64,000 nucleotides of DNA from Linnemannia schmuckeri (Eukaryota > Mortierellomycota > Mortierellomycetes > Mortierellales > Mortierellaceae), in contig JANATG010000017.1 in the NCBI GenBank assembly GCA_029449235.1, forward strand, positions 636,001 to 700,000, given 5' to 3'. The translations under genes and the position numbers were made by a program. Below the pieces are notes generated by a model that was not told the origin of the DNA, did no database searches, and saw only the letters and a list, made by a program, of their open reading frames with translations. Positions within the stretch are counted from its first letter, which is position 1; each line of letters opens with the position of its first letter. Of this stretch, positions 22,942-35,287 are shown piece by piece.

Positions 22942-25735
22942 TTATTGTTGGAGCTCAGGAATGTTGTAGTAGAGGTCCAGGGACTCTGGGTTGACAAGTG
23001 TGCCCGAAGGAACAATCGTCTGACCAGAAATAATCTTTTTCACGGCAATCTCCACCTTTTTGCCGTTGATTGTATAGGGGATATCCTTGGTTTTGAGAAT
23101 GAAGGCAGGTACATGGCGTGGGCTGAGTTGGTTGCGGATGTGGGTCTTGATCCTGTTCACCAGGCCGGCATCCAGAGGGGCGTCCAGCACTTGCTTGTCA
23201 ACCTCTGTCGCATCGGCATTGGTCTTTGCGGCCTCAGCCAAGGACGCCTTGTCGGTCCCTGCGATCTTGAGGAAAAGAACCACGCGTTCATCTGTGCCAT
23301 CCTTGAATGTCTGACCCACACAAAGAGAGTCTTCGACCTCAGGGTAGGTGTCGACAATGTTGTAAATTTCAGCAGAGCCGAATCGAACGCCGTTGGGGTT
23401 CAGGGTGCCGTCGCTTCGTCCGAGCATGACAATGCCGCCAGTGTTGGGGTTGATCCAGACAAAGTCTCCGTGATACCAGACTCCCTGGTAGTTATCAAAG
23501 TAGGCCGACTTGTACTTTTTGTTTTCGGGATCATCCCAAAAGTAGACGGGCATGCATGGGAAAAGACGGGAACAGACCAAGTCGCCTGACTCGCCAAAGA
23601 CGGGCTTGAAAGGGGCAGTCCAGGCTTCAATCTTCATTCCAAGAGATCGGCACTGAATCTCACCACGGTAGACAGGGAGAGCTGCATTGTGGGAAGCAAA
23701 GAGGGAGCAGATATCGGTGCCTCCGGTGATAGAACCCAGAAGAAGGTCCTTCTTGATGTGCTCGTAGACAAAGTCAAAGCTCTCAGGCTTGAGGGGCGAG
23801 CCGGTCGAATAAATGGAGTGAAGGTGCTTGAGATCATGATGCTGGTTGGGCTTGTAGTCGGCATCCTGAATGGCCTGAATGTATTTGGCGCTAGTTCCAA
23901 AGGCGGTAACGTTCTCTTGTTCGACCAAGTCCCAGAGGGCCGATGGACCGGGCTTGAAGGGGGATCCATCAAAGAGGACGATGGTGGCTCCGAGGGTAAG
24001 GCCAGAGACGAGCCAGTTCCACATCATCCATCCAGTGGTAGTGTATTGGAAGAGGATGTCGGAGGAGGAGAGGTTGCCATGAAGAATATGTTCCTTCTTG
24101 TGTTGAAGAAGCATGCCTCCTGCAGAGTGGACGATGCACTTTGGCTTTCCTGTTGTTCCGGAAGAGAAAAGGATGTAAAGGGGGTGATTGAAGGGTAGGG
24201 GTTCAAAGTCGATGGGCTCCTGCTCCTGTGGTGGAAGGCTGGAAGAGGCGGCTGTAGAGAGTGATTCTCCGGAGGTGGCAAGGAATTCGGTCCAAGTGGA
24301 GCCCTTGTTGACGGAGGTGGCCTCACAAGGTTGGGAAGGAACGAATGGGATGAGGATCACCTTTTCGACCATGTCGAGACCCTCGAGGACCTTGTTGAGT
24401 TTTTGAATATGATCGTGAGGGCGACCGTTGTAGACGACGGCATTGACGGAGAAGAGAAGCTTGGGCTTGATCTGGGAAAATCTGTCGAGCACGCCCTATA
24501 CATGAGAAAAAGAAAAATGAGGATGGTGTTGCTGGGCTGGTTAGTCACATTCAACGGCTAAATTGCAAGGGGAAATCGAATGGGCTGATCTTTGTCCGTC
24601 CACTGTTCCCAACTTTAAAATGATTCGACGCCTGGTTTGTCATTCGAGCGGGGGCACAAAAAAAGTAATAATAACTTGGGGTGAGGACTGAGGTAAGGAA
24701 GGAGGAGGAACAAAGGAAAGGAGGACGGAGGCAGATCCGAAAGGCTGGCTGGTCGACTGAAAGAAGGTAAAAAGGTAGCCACGGATACACATGCATAGAT
24801 CACGCCAGACATTATCTCTTTCCCTCTTTTCTCCTTTCGTATCCACACTACATTCTCCATGTTTATCTCTCACTTACAATGGTTCCAAAATCAGGAGATG
24901 TGGAGCTCCAGATGGCTCCGATGGACGAGGCAGCCAGCATGGCGATTATGGCTTCGGGGCAATTGGCAATATATCCAGCAACACGGTCTCCCTTCACCAC
25001 ACCGGCCTTGCGCATAGCCTTGGCGCACTGACGGACACGGCTGTAGAGATCGGCATATGAGATACGCTGGGGCTTGGACTGGAGCTCACCCGTGGCAACG
25101 ATGGCGGTCTTGGTCGGGTCCTTGCACCAAAGGGCATTTTCGGCAAAGTTGAGCCGTGCGGAAGGGAACCACGCTGGGAATGCATCCATGGGGAGGGATC
25201 CATTAACCACCTGTCATTCATTATTGGTTGGGGGGCAAATAGAAAAAAAATGTCAGCATTTTTTTTTGGGTATTGGCTGTTTTGAATTTTGGTACTATCA
25301 ATTCCGTCTATCGGTCTGTTACGATCTTGATCCGGAATTCAATCAATGTCTAAAGAAAGGTTAGGGTTGACTTACAGGTCCAGAGGGAGGGGTGGAGGAG
25401 ACGACGTTGGTGTACTCCCAGACGGCGGACCAGAAGAGCTCGATCTCATCGACGGACCACTGCCAGAGATCGTTGTAGTTCTCTACAAAGAGTGAACAAG
25501 CAAAGGCATGTATGACAGATAAGTAAGGGTGGGAAGAAAAAAAAATAGGGGGGCGCAATGCAACAGAGTCACTTTTTTTTTTGTTCTAAAGGTGTGTGTG
25601 CTTACGAAGTGCAAGGGAGTGCTTGTTGTTGACGTGGACCCTGAACTTGTTCATCTCTGTGCTTTCAGGGTCGGTTGGTTGCCACATGAGGAGCGGGTTG
25701 GGGTCCATGCCCTGGTTGGAGGATTCTGTGGTCAT
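22942..25735 (-). CDS. AACS: acetoacetyl-CoA synthetase
   Basis: Four exons, 25735-25606, 25482-25376, 25210-24878 and 24495-22942, join to 707 aa (family about 650-700). Seen features: the ACS-like N-terminal domain (LFWSAVWEY, PSARLNFAENALW), AIWSSTSPDFG, the P-loop of acyl-adenylate enzymes LFSSGTTGKPK, the TTTGWMMWNWLVSGL stretch, ITGGTDICSLF, WYHGDFVWINPNTGG and the C-terminal NGKKVEIAVKKII with the acyl-adenylating Lys. These separate acetoacetyl-CoA from acetyl-CoA synthetases. It activates acetoacetate to acetoacetyl-CoA in the cytosol for sterol and lipid synthesis. The stop lies 63 bases from the end of the convergent kinase gene. The symbol is the vertebrate name, used because the match is to that subfamily. 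Confidence 0.96.
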
Positions 25736-26308
25736 TGTGGATTGAATGTGCGAATTAAAAAGTAGATGATTTTATGTGTGTTCGTTATGATCAGTGACTG
25801 AGGGAAGCTTGATGAAGTTATAGTAGGAGAAGTGGGAAGGCGGAGTGGAGAGGAGAGTTGAGGTGAGTAGTGATGGGGTGAAGAGAAGAGAAGAGATGAA
25901 GAGAGGAGGACAAGATAAAAAAAGAAAAAGGCCGAACATGATAACAGTTATGGGTGTATATTGTGTGTGCATGTGCGATCAGGGCAGTCAGTACCTTTCT
26001 TTGTTTTTGGCTGCTGGAAATGAATATAAATAAATATAAATGGCTTTCAGATCAGGACCCCTCTATCCCTCTCTCTCTCTCTCCCTCTCTCTCGTTCATT
26101 CTCCCCGCTTCAAAATGCTGGGGCAGAGCCATCCTCAGTCAGTCACTACTCTTCTCTACTTTTTTTTTTTGTTTTTTTTTCTCCACTGCTTATTATTTTC
26201 TCACCAACCAACCTAACCCAACCGTACCCAAACCAACACCCAACCAAAAATTAAACCCCCGTGGGAAAGTAAAATTCAAATTCGCCTTCTTTTTCTTACT
26301 TCATTCAT
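25736..26308 (-). promoter_or_regulatory. AACS promoter region with CT repeats
   Basis: These 573 bases lie between the AACS start and the stop of the next minus-strand gene. They hold GA-rich sequence (25840-25930), a CT microsatellite (about 26066-26096), T runs near 26160-26180 and a CCAA-rich patch. I see no gene. Confidence 0.4.
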
Positions 26309-28932
26309 TCAGGCTCCCCTCGCCTCTTCCTTCTTATTATTATTAGTATTGTGCACATCATTACTACTACCACTACCACTACCACCACTGACGTGAGAAG
26401 AAGAAGAAGGAGAAGAAGAAGACGCCAAGGACGATAGCGCCGACAGAGACGAAAACGATGACAACGACGACATCGACGATAACGCTCGCTCTGCTTGCTC
26501 CTGCTGAATACTCATCTGCTTCTCGAGCTCAAGCTGGTGTCGTCTCTCAAGCTCCCTCCGCTCTGCCTCCTTCTTCTTCTGTACCTCCTCTTCCTCCGTC
26601 AAAACGGCCCTCGACGCCTGCTGCAAATCCAACATTCCCAACTGCTGTTCCCCCTGTATGTTATCTAGTTGCTGGCTCTGCTGCGCCATCAACCTCTGCT
26701 TTGCCGCCTCAAGCTCCTCCTCTTCTCTCTGGCGCTCTAACATCAACCTCTGCTGCTGCTCAATCAACGCCGCCTCCGCCTTTCTCTGCTGAACAAGGAT
26801 CGCCTGCCTCCGCTCCAACTCCTCTCTCAATGTCTTGCCCTCTGCCTGAATACCCTCATTTTCATCAAACACCTTACGGTGACTCTCCTTCTCATCTACC
26901 ACACCACATCGAAGTGCAACAATCTCTAGTGCCAATGACGGGTTTGTCCTTGTCCGTTTTGCTGCATGCGTCTTGACCAGCTCCTTGTACTTTTCAACCA
27001 ATTGATGCTTTCGACGATGAATCCCCAGCGATCTAGCATTCAGTTCTTCTAAATAAGTGATATTTACCAATGCGCAATCATGATAATAGCGTTCAGTTAC
27101 GAGTGAGTCACCTCAACAAAGCAACACAACGAGAAAAAAAATAAAAGTCCTCAATATGAAATAGAAGCATCTATGAGCCATAGGCCACTTAGTACAACAA
27201 GACAGCAAGTTGTAAAATAAAAGATGACCCAGCTATAATTACCTTCAGATCGATCACTGAATGCCTTGGCGTGGGAATCCATGTCGCGAGTCGGATATTG
27301 GTAAACGTGAAAGGGCAAAAGACGTTCGATAGCATCCTCGAGAGATGCAAAAGGGGTTCGCCAGTCTGGTTTCTTCAGATTGTTGTGCACTGTTTCCACT
27401 TCCCGGCTCATCCCGTTACTGACGCTTTCATGGTACTGCTTCATCTCCTGCTTAAACTTTTCATCCTCTGCCTGGGCTCCCGGTGGCCGTTTTGTGAGAC
27501 CTCCCAGCAATGGAGTAATGCTCAAGTATGGTGTCGTCGTGAGTGCTGGTGTGCGTGAAGATGGAGTAGGTTGTCCTGTCGCTCCTGTATTGGCTGCTGC
27601 CCGTGCCAACTGCTGTTGCTGTTGAAGTAACAAGAGCTGCTGGCTCGCCACAGGAAATTGCTCGCGAAAGGCAGCCTCCTTCTCTCGCAGCAAGTTCCAA
27701 AATCTCTCCAACGATCCCTCTGCGTCCGCCAATTTCTCCTTTGATAACTGCACCGTCTTTTCATCCACCGGTCGTTGACTCGCAAGAAGGCGGCGCACCG
27801 CAACCTCATGTTCCCGGAAGGCATCTGCCCGAAGACGCTGGGCCTCGACCTGTTGCTGAATGAGGTGAATCTCCTGTAGTAACCTGAGCTGCTTCATTTG
27901 ATCCGGTGTCGCTAGCGCCAATGAAGTCGTTTGCTGGGTCTGTTTCTGGATGGGAGTGAGTAACGGAGTGCCGGATGGTGTTTGTGTGGGAGCTAATGTC
28001 GCCAAAGATGATGGCTGTATCGGCTTGGCTTTGGATATTGTTGAGCCACCTAATGCCGCAGCAGCGATTCCAGCAGCAGTGCTGGAGCCGGTGGGTGGCT
28101 GTGACAAAGCCCCTGCAGCAGAGGGAGATCCTGCGGTAAATGTGGAAGGAGTTCCTGCTACCGACGCAGCGGCTACTGCTCCTGCAGGTGTTTGATACGC
28201 TTGTGGATGTGTATTGTTGAAAACGAGGGCTTGCTTCAGCTGATCCTGTGAATGTAATTGCCCGCTGGCTCCTGCGCCTGTCCGAGCTCCAGTCGAGTCC
28301 GTGGGCCGCTCTGAATCCTGTTGCTGTTGCACCAGTTTCTTCTTGGAGTATTTCCCGGTCTTGTTGTACCGCCTCGTTGTCTTGTGTGGATTATCCGCTG
28401 CTGGCGCGTTTTGGTTCAAACGTGCGCTTAGTACCGAAAGCCTTGATGTAGATGGCACGAAGGGCGTCACAGGGACCTGGTTGGCTGTGGACTGACTGAC
28501 CGGAGCAATTGGCCGAACACCACCTTGTGCTGCTGCTTGCGCCTGTGCTGCTGCTTGCGCTGCCGCTTGTGCCAGTTGAACTTGCTGTGTCTGTGCATTT
28601 GTCACTGCGATTGCCTGAGCCGTTGTTTGCTGATGGTGAAGTAGGTTGATCTCTGCTAGCAGTCGTTCCCGCTGATCCTGGGTCAATGAGGTGACAGACA
28701 TGTTGTCGGGTAGTTTGTAGATGACCTGGTCCTTTTTTTTAATCATCAGCACGGTCAGTCCTGCCATCTGGATATGGGTGACACTCTCGACATCCTGTCC
28801 TGTTGAGCTGCTCCCTGCAGATGCCTAGTTGGCGAGAGACAGAAGGAAGACAGCATACCTTGAGAACAGCGTTTTTTTTGTTTTACATAGGTACAAGTTT
28901 CTTTGATATTCACTTACAGATGTCGAGGCCAT
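26309..28932 (-). CDS. GLTSCR1 (BICRA)-domain protein, candidate SWI/SNF subunit
   Basis: Three exons, 28932-28918, 28824-27243 and 27048-26309, give 778 aa. The first coding exon is MASTS only. The N-terminal part has LTVLMIKKKDQVIYKLPDNM and Ala/Gln-rich runs; the middle is Ser/Thr/Gln/Pro-rich with helical Gln/Glu segments. The signature at about 490-530, DWRTPFASLEDAIERLLPFH followed by VYQYP, matches the conserved region of GLTSCR1/BICRA proteins, which define a class of SWI/SNF chromatin-remodelling complex in animals and plants. The last exon gives a long Glu/Gln/Arg coiled coil (about 540-700) and a Ser/Asn tail ending in acid and base runs. The domain match is by eye from the motif; nuclear location and complex membership are inferred. 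Confidence 0.8.
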
Positions 28933-29575
28933 GTTGGGTGAGACAGGAGTGTGTTCTGGCAGAACAACAGGTTATTGGCGTTGGAAAACTCTCCTCGGCC
29001 CTGTACGTATACTTTTTTGTCCAGCGAGCAAGTTTCTGTCGATAGTGGTGAATTCTACTATGGGAAATACAAGCAAGAGCAACAAACACAGGGTTGGTAT
29101 GAGTAACAAGAACACATGGCTTCGTTGTGCTCCAGCAGAGGCAAAAATCAGGCGAGTCGATTTGGATGTGTACCTTCTTCAGTGATGTGAAGCGCTGATT
29201 CCTGTAGGATGGTGGGTGTGGTGTTCAGATATATAGATGAGTGTTTCGCGCGAGGGTGAGGGTTGGAGGTGGTGAGTTGAGTGACTAAGGAGCGAATGAA
29301 TGGTTTGCTGTGTCTTCTTTGTCGAGCGAATTCACTCGAAAGAAGAAATGAGAGGGACTTGGTTGGCAGAGAAGGAGCGACGGAGAGACTGAAAAACAAA
29401 AAGGGAAGGCAAAACACAGTGCATGCGACTACATTGACTTCCTGTGACAGCCTCTTGAGGACGTTATTTACGTTTTTTTTCTTTGTCTTCTGTCTTTTTT
29501 TCCCCCATTCAGCCAGCCTTTGTCTTAGACCTGCTTGCCCGTTTCCCGCCTACTTTTTATACACCACTCAGCAAC
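28933..29575. promoter_or_regulatory. divergent promoter region, GLTSCR1-like gene / DPH5
   Basis: 643 bases between two divergent start codons. The DPH5 side has a T-rich stretch (about 29470-29505) just before the ATG. No other coding signal or RNA gene seen. Confidence 0.5.
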
Positions 29576-30532
29576 ATGCTCTACGTTATCGGACTCGGTC
29601 TCTCGGACGAACGCGACATCACTGTCAAGGGCCTCGACGCCGTCAGGTCATGCGAACGCATCTACCTTGAGGCATACACTTCCATCCTCATGGTCGACAA
29701 GGAGAAGCTCGTATGTCTTTCCTGTCCCCACTTCACGCACTCTCTCTCTCGTTTTTTTTTCTCCACAGCAACAGCACTCACTCACTCGCTCAATATCCTT
29801 TACTGATAGGAAGCATTCTACGGCAAGCCGGTCACGGTGGCAGACCGTGAGATGGTAGAGTCAGACTCGGACACCATCCTCGCAAACGCTCAAACTGTCA
29901 ACGTTGCCTTCCTCGTTGTCGGCGATCCCTTCGGTGCCACTACCCACACCGACCTCGTCATCCGCGCAAAAGAACTCGACATCTCCGTCGAGACCATCCA
30001 CAACGCCTCCATCATGAATGCTATCGGCGCCTGTGGCCTGCAATTGTACAACTTTGGCCAGACAATCTCTATGGTCTGGTTTACAGAGACATGGAGACCC
30101 GACTCGTGGTACCCTAGGGTCAAGGAGAACAGGGACATTGGACTTCATACACTTTGTCTGCTCGACATCAAAGTCAAGGAGCAGTCGCTGGAGAACATGG
30201 CTCGAGGTCGTCTGATCTACGAGCCTCCAAGGTTCATGACGGTCAACACCTGTCTGGAGCAGATGCTCGAGATTGAGGAGAAGCGAGGAGAGAACGCGTA
30301 CGGACCAGAGACACTGGCGATTGGATGTGTTCGTCTGGGGACGGCCACACAATTGTTTGTGTCGGGAACGATGGAGCAGCTGGTAGAAGAGGACTTTGGC
30401 GAGCCCTTGCACTCGCTGGTTCTTATTGGAAGGAGGATGCACGTTATGGAGGCGGAGATGGTCCGTGGATTTTGCCCAGAAAAGTACCGGGCCAAGTTTG
30501 ATGAGATCTACAAGCGCGACTACGAGTCTTAG
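29576..30532 (+). CDS. DPH5: diphthine synthase (diphthamide methyltransferase)
   Basis: Two exons, 29576-29710 and 29810-30532, give 285 aa, the usual Dph5 length. Motifs seen: MLYVIGLGLSDERDITVKGL, the YLEAYTS segment, VAFLVVGDPFGATTHTDLV, IHNASIMNAIGACGLQLYNF and the C-terminal HSLVLIGRRMHVMEAEMV. Dph5 uses S-adenosylmethionine to methylate the diphthamide precursor on His of elongation factor 2, in the cytosol. A long open frame on the opposite strand (29861-30646) is a shadow of this conserved gene. Confidence 0.97.
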
Positions 30533-30914
30533 ATGCCATGACATGAATAAACACGTCACGTGGCAGTCGCTATAATTATCTTTTTTTTTTTTCTTATCTT
30601 TTTTTCTTTCTACTTCACCAACTGTACAATAACAACCATCATCCACTTGTCAGCACCAGTTGGATCGGCTCTGCGTCCACATTCGACCCACAAGACACCA
30701 GCAAGCCAGGATCCCTTGTCACTATTCTCTTCCTCTCACTTTCTCTCTCTTGCTCTGCACCGACCCAACACACAGTAACTTAACAACGGGACGAAATAAC
30801 CAGGGAACCACTCACCAGCCAGGAACCAGCCGAGGTCCATGTCTGCGCATTGTCTTTCTCTGCTCAACACCGCTTAAAGTGAATTAATTGCGCAACCCCC
30901 ACTCGCTTACTACA
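30533..30914 (+). promoter_or_regulatory. intergenic region before the PPR gene
   Basis: 382 bases between two plus-strand genes: a T run (about 30582-30612) that may belong to the DPH5 terminator, CT-rich sequence (about 30720-30755) and an ACCAGCCAGGAACCAGCC direct repeat-like patch (about 30815-30835). No gene seen. Confidence 0.4.
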
Positions 30915-33835
30915 ATGATAAACCTCAAATCGGGTGCGCTCCTTGGAGCCCTGACCCGCCAGTCCGTCTCCAAACAGCTCCTGCCCCTCTCGAGCTCTAA
31001 GAACCAAGTTATTTCCCTCACCCAGCGCACTACCCAGCCTGTCTCCGCAAACGCCCCCTCCAACCCAGTTCGTTCCTTCTCTTCCTCCCAGGCCAGCCGA
31101 GAAAACAGCAGTAACAACCACAACGCCACCGTCAACAATCACCCCTTCTACAGCAGTAACAGCACCGGCGCTAATGCCCAAAACACCATCATCCACCACA
31201 AGATACAGGCATCCCTCAACCCCAACCTCAAATTTCATCAAAGTCAGCCACACTCAAAGCACAGCCAACATCATACCTCAACCAGCAACAGCTCTAACTC
31301 TGCCAAGCCGCAAAAGCATGACGAACTCTCCAAGATCGCATGGGAAGCCATCAATGGCCAGGATGTCCGTGCTATCTTCCCCTGCCTGCAAGAGATGCAG
31401 CACCAAGGTGTCTATGCCGACGCTGCTCTGTCGACCCGGATTGTTGCGCAGTTCCTCGATATGAACAACCCCCAGGATGCTGAACGCGCTCTCGCAATGC
31501 TTGTCGACTGCCACCATACCCAAGGCCGTTCTCTGTCAGTTAGTCAGAAAAACACCTATACTTCACTGGCCAAGGACATTGCTAACCACAGCAGCGATTT
31601 CCTCCAAGCACTCTCGCTTGCCAAGCTACTCGACAGGTTAGAAGAAAAAAAATAGAATCATTTTGCAGCACAGGGTCACATGAGGACACAACCCTGTTAC
31701 GCCAACGCCATTATTTGTCAAAATACCAACTGACTTCTTACTAATATTTCTCTAGACACGGATTGTTGGCGTCGGCTGGTTTTGCGGATGGGGCACTCAG
31801 GAGCTATCGTGAGCTCAAGGTGACGTCGGGCCTTTCTGTCGTCAGGGCCATGCTCAGTAGCGCGGACATCGAGACTCTGCTTACCCTACAGGCAACACTC
31901 ACGAGAACCTACTCTCGCTACAAGAAACTCATTGAGATTTTGCTGGATGCCAAGGAGATGAACATTATCCCAAGCTGGGAGTCCTGCTCTAAAATTTCGC
32001 TCTCCTTTGTTCGGCTCGGCGACTATTCGGGACAGCTTGCATGGGATACGGCAGTGCAGGAGATCTATCCTGGGTTCCAACTCGTTATCCCAGAAGATTT
32101 TACATCTGGACAAGAGACACCCTTACAGTCCACCACCCGTCAAGAAAGTTTTCATCATCAGAGTCATAACCCTCACTCAAATGCGCATCAACAGCCAGCG
32201 CCTCACTCCTCTAAGCCTCAACAATATCAGCAGCAGCAGTCAGTGTCTCAACCGCCCAAGCCACAGCAAAAGCAGCAGCAGAAGCAACATCACCAGCAGC
32301 ACCAGCAGCACCAGCAGCAGCACCAACCTTGCGAGCAGCAAAACCTTTGTGGCTGCCAGAGTGAGCACAACAGTGGCAGTCGGAATCGCCGCAAGGTCGT
32401 ACCGAACCCTAGTGCGCCAGTCCTCCTTCGCAATGGAGATCCTTCAGAGCATATCATTCGAGCATGCAAGGCCGGCTATGCGGCAGTGGCACTGGAAGAA
32501 ATTGACAAGATGATGAAGCAGGATCAACTCCCTAGCCCTCAAGCCCTGGCGGATACCATTCAAGTCTGTGCCAAGAGAGAGAAGGAACGAGCCACCAACT
32601 ATCACAAACTCTATCATATCGCCTTGAGATCCATTGATGCGATCAAGGACAGGACTCACCGCCGCGCTGCCGAGTACGAGGTCTACAACGCCATGCTTGT
32701 CGCTAATGCTACCTTGGGCGATATGACGAGCGCCAAGAAGAATTACGATGACATTGTTCAGCTGGGACAGTTCCCGGACGCGACTGGATATGCAACTCTT
32801 TTGATAGCTACGACCACAGGAGCGGTAGATGAGGCTTTGGATGCGCTCAAGATACTGGAGGAGGTCAAGCGCCACAACATCAAGCCCAATATCTTCTTCT
32901 ACAACGTCGTTATCGGAAAGCTATCTCGTGGCCGCAAGATTGAACGGGTTCTTGAGGTCTATGATGACATGATCAAGCACGACATCCGCCCCAACGCCAT
33001 CACCTACGGAACCCTGATTAGCGCCTGCACTCGAGTCGGGAGCGAGGAAATGGCCCGCAACCTCTTCAAGGAGATGACCGCCAGTCCTAAGTACAAGCCC
33101 CGGCAAGGACCCCACAACGCCATGATCCAGTTTTATGTTCGCCAAAAGAAGGATCGGGACGCGGCACTGGACTATTACGACGACATGCTGCGACGCAAGC
33201 TCTCGCCGACAGAGCACACATATACGCTGCTGATTGAAGCCTTTGCGTGCATTCAGCCATATGACTTGAGCGAGGCGAACCGACTCATCCAATCATTACG
33301 ACGGGGACCGGTAAGGGCGAGCGAGGCACATTTTAGTGCTCTGATTCATGCCTATGGCGTCGAGCATCGAGATGTGAGCACGGCGATTGCAGTTTTCGGC
33401 CACATGCGCCAGAGCGGGATTGTGCCCAAGGGACCGGCGTACCAGTCGTTGATTGAGAGTTACATTGCAAACGGGGATGTGAGACGAGCGGTGGAGGTCC
33501 GGAACGAGCTGCTGGCGTCGGGGCAGCCGTCGAGCACATACATCGAGAATACGTTGATCCGAGGCTTTGGACAAGCGAACGATATTGATTCTGCCGAGGA
33601 GATTTTCCAGTCGATGAAGGATCCGTATGGACCGAAGGATGGGAGCGCGATTCTCAAGGAGCCTTCGACATTCCAGAGCATGGTGTCGGCGTATCTGGAG
33701 AATGATATGGTGGAGCGGGCGTATGATACGCTGGCGATGATGCGGAGCCAGCACTACCCGGAGCTTGTGGTCAAGCCTGTTGAGGAGGCGATTGCGGGTC
33801 ACACGGCGGCTCTCTCGTCGCACGGGTGCATGTAG
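30915..33835 (+). CDS. mitochondrial pentatricopeptide-repeat protein
   Basis: Two exons, 30915-31636 and 31756-33835, give 933 aa. The N-terminus (MINLKSGALLGALTRQSVSK) is basic, hydroxylated and free of acids, a typical mitochondrial presequence. A Ser/Asn/His-rich region and, at about 360-425, a His/Gln run with Cys pairs separate it from at least eight PPR-type helix pairs (about 500-920): examples are YNAMLVANATLGDMTSAKKN, FFYNVVIGKLSRGRKIERVL, ITYGTLISACTRVGSEEMAR and YTLLIEAFACIQPYDLSEAN. PPR proteins bind organellar RNA, so a role in mitochondrial transcript processing or translation is inferred. I cannot name the ortholog. The TTG-started frame before the ATG at 30915 is not taken. 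Confidence 0.9.
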
Positions 33836-34139
33836 CGACTTTATTTTTTCACCGCATCATAATAATAATACTAATTGACAACTTTAAGTGCGATTGGCTA
33901 AGGAGGAGCACAAGCACAAACACAGTGAGCTTTCTCTCCTCCGAGGAGCCTTGGCCCACATGCCCCTGAGTCGACTTTTTAGGCTGGAAAACAAGGTGCG
34001 ACTGCGCATTCGTGTTCTACTCTGTGGGTTATTTTGGCTCCTTAGATGAGACTGACACCCTCTTTTTTGTCATTTCTCTTCTCTTTTCTTTCATCTGCTT
34101 ACTCGCCTTGTTACTTCCTTCCTCCTCCCTCCGCCAAAG
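33836..34139 (+). promoter_or_regulatory. intergenic region before the polyQ membrane protein
   Basis: 304 bases between two plus-strand genes. An AATAATAATACTAA stretch just past the PPR stop may be its 3' processing region; CT-rich sequence precedes the next ATG. Confidence 0.4.
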
Positions 34140-34913
34140 ATGTATATCTACGGACATCTGATCTGGATCGGGTTCCTCATCCTCGTCTCCATCATAGTCT
34201 TCGTAATCCGGGCAAGGCGCGCCGCCATCGCCGCCTCGGCCGCCGCAAGCAAACCCCAGTCGTCCGTGGTCATCATCGAGCCAGCCCCTATCCCTATGCA
34301 CGCCTATCAAGTCCCAGTACCTGCACAATATAACCACTACCAGCCTCAGCCTCAGCCTCACTTTTATCCTCAAGGATTTGCCCCCGACCCAACACTGCAA
34401 TTCCAGCAACAGCAACAACAGCATCTGCAGCAGCAGCAGCAGCAGCAGTTCTATCCTCCTCTTGGACAACAAACCCCATATATGCAACCACAGCAAACGC
34501 CTTTTATCCAACCACAGCAGACACCGTTTCTCCAACAACAACAACAGCAACAGCAGCAGCAACAACAACAACAACAACAACAACAACAAGTCCAGCCATT
34601 ACAAACCAATTTACAGGCAGCTCCCTTCTCCCCAAGCATACTGTCTCCACCTCCTCTGTATGCGGCAGCAACTTCACTCCCGGATGCACCTTACCCCGCC
34701 CTTCAGCCAGCTCCTCCGGTTGCACTCACCATTGGGTCGACAGGCGCGTCGAATACAGTTAGTAAGGGAGGATCCACGCCCAAACCTTTGGACGCTATCA
34801 ATGTCGACTCCTCCAGGCCTTGGCAGCTCTCGCTCTATCCCTCTGAAGACGGAAACACTGCTGGCACGGCTGTCAAGCCTCGGCAACCTCAAGCGCCTCA
34901 GGCGCTATCATAG
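34140..34913 (+). CDS. N-terminally membrane-anchored polyglutamine protein
   Basis: Single exon, 257 aa. The N-terminus (about 5-24, GHLIWIGFLILVSIIVFVI) is a strong membrane segment followed by RARRA, suggesting a type III-like anchor with the rest in the cytosol. The body is Pro/Gln/Tyr-rich with three Gln runs of about 6-19 residues (about 80-150), QTP repeats (QQTPYMQPQQTPFIQPQQTP, which is a tandem motif) and a Ser/Pro/Ala C-terminus. No family is recognised. Codon use in the Gln runs mixes CAA and CAG. A GPI or secretion role is unlikely because the segment is not followed by a cleavage-like site. Confidence 0.72.
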   Translation: MYIYGHLIWIGFLILVSIIVFVIRARRAAIAASAAASKPQSSVVIIEPAPIPMHAYQVPVPAQYNHYQPQPQPHFYPQGFAPDPTLQFQQQQQQHLQQQQQQQFYPPLGQQTPYMQPQQTPFIQPQQTPFLQQQQQQQQQQQQQQQQQQQVQPLQTNLQAAPFSPSILSPPPLYAAATSLPDAPYPALQPAPPVALTIGSTGASNTVSKGGSTPKPLDAINVDSSRPWQLSLYPSEDGNTAGTAVKPRQPQAPQALS

Positions 34914-35287
34914 TCTATCTTTCTTTTCTCCACCCTATCCTAATAAATGTATCATAATCATCAATACTTATTGAGCACAAGCGTCGGAGCTCTGGCATCT
35001 GACAGGGTTGGCAGGTATGCTGCCTGCGTGAATCAGCGAAATCATGGAAGTGTACGCTGGCAAGGCTCCTGACACCCGTCAACTGTCGTTGCTGCTGTTA
35101 CTGTCCCTACATAAGGCCACAGAGGCGCGATCTCTTCTTATTCATGAGCTTTAAAGAGAAATTTGAAGTCTTAAGGGGTCGGTGGAGAGTTAGCCTGGTT
35201 TCTTCAAAAACTGTCGTTCGCTTGTCTTTTTCATTCAATCTTGTACTTTCCATCCGTTCAACCCACTTTACACTTACTCAAATCACC

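Noticed and set aside
22891..23589. 232-aa plus-strand open frame
   Set aside because: Shadow of the acetoacetyl-CoA synthetase C-terminal exon on the other strand.
29861..30646. 261-aa open frame antisense to DPH5
   Set aside because: It mirrors the codon pattern of the conserved sense gene and shows no domain; DPH5 is unambiguous.
33296..33823. 175-aa minus-strand open frame in the PPR gene
   Set aside because: Arg/Leu/His-rich reverse reading of GC-rich PPR codons, no protein-like pattern.
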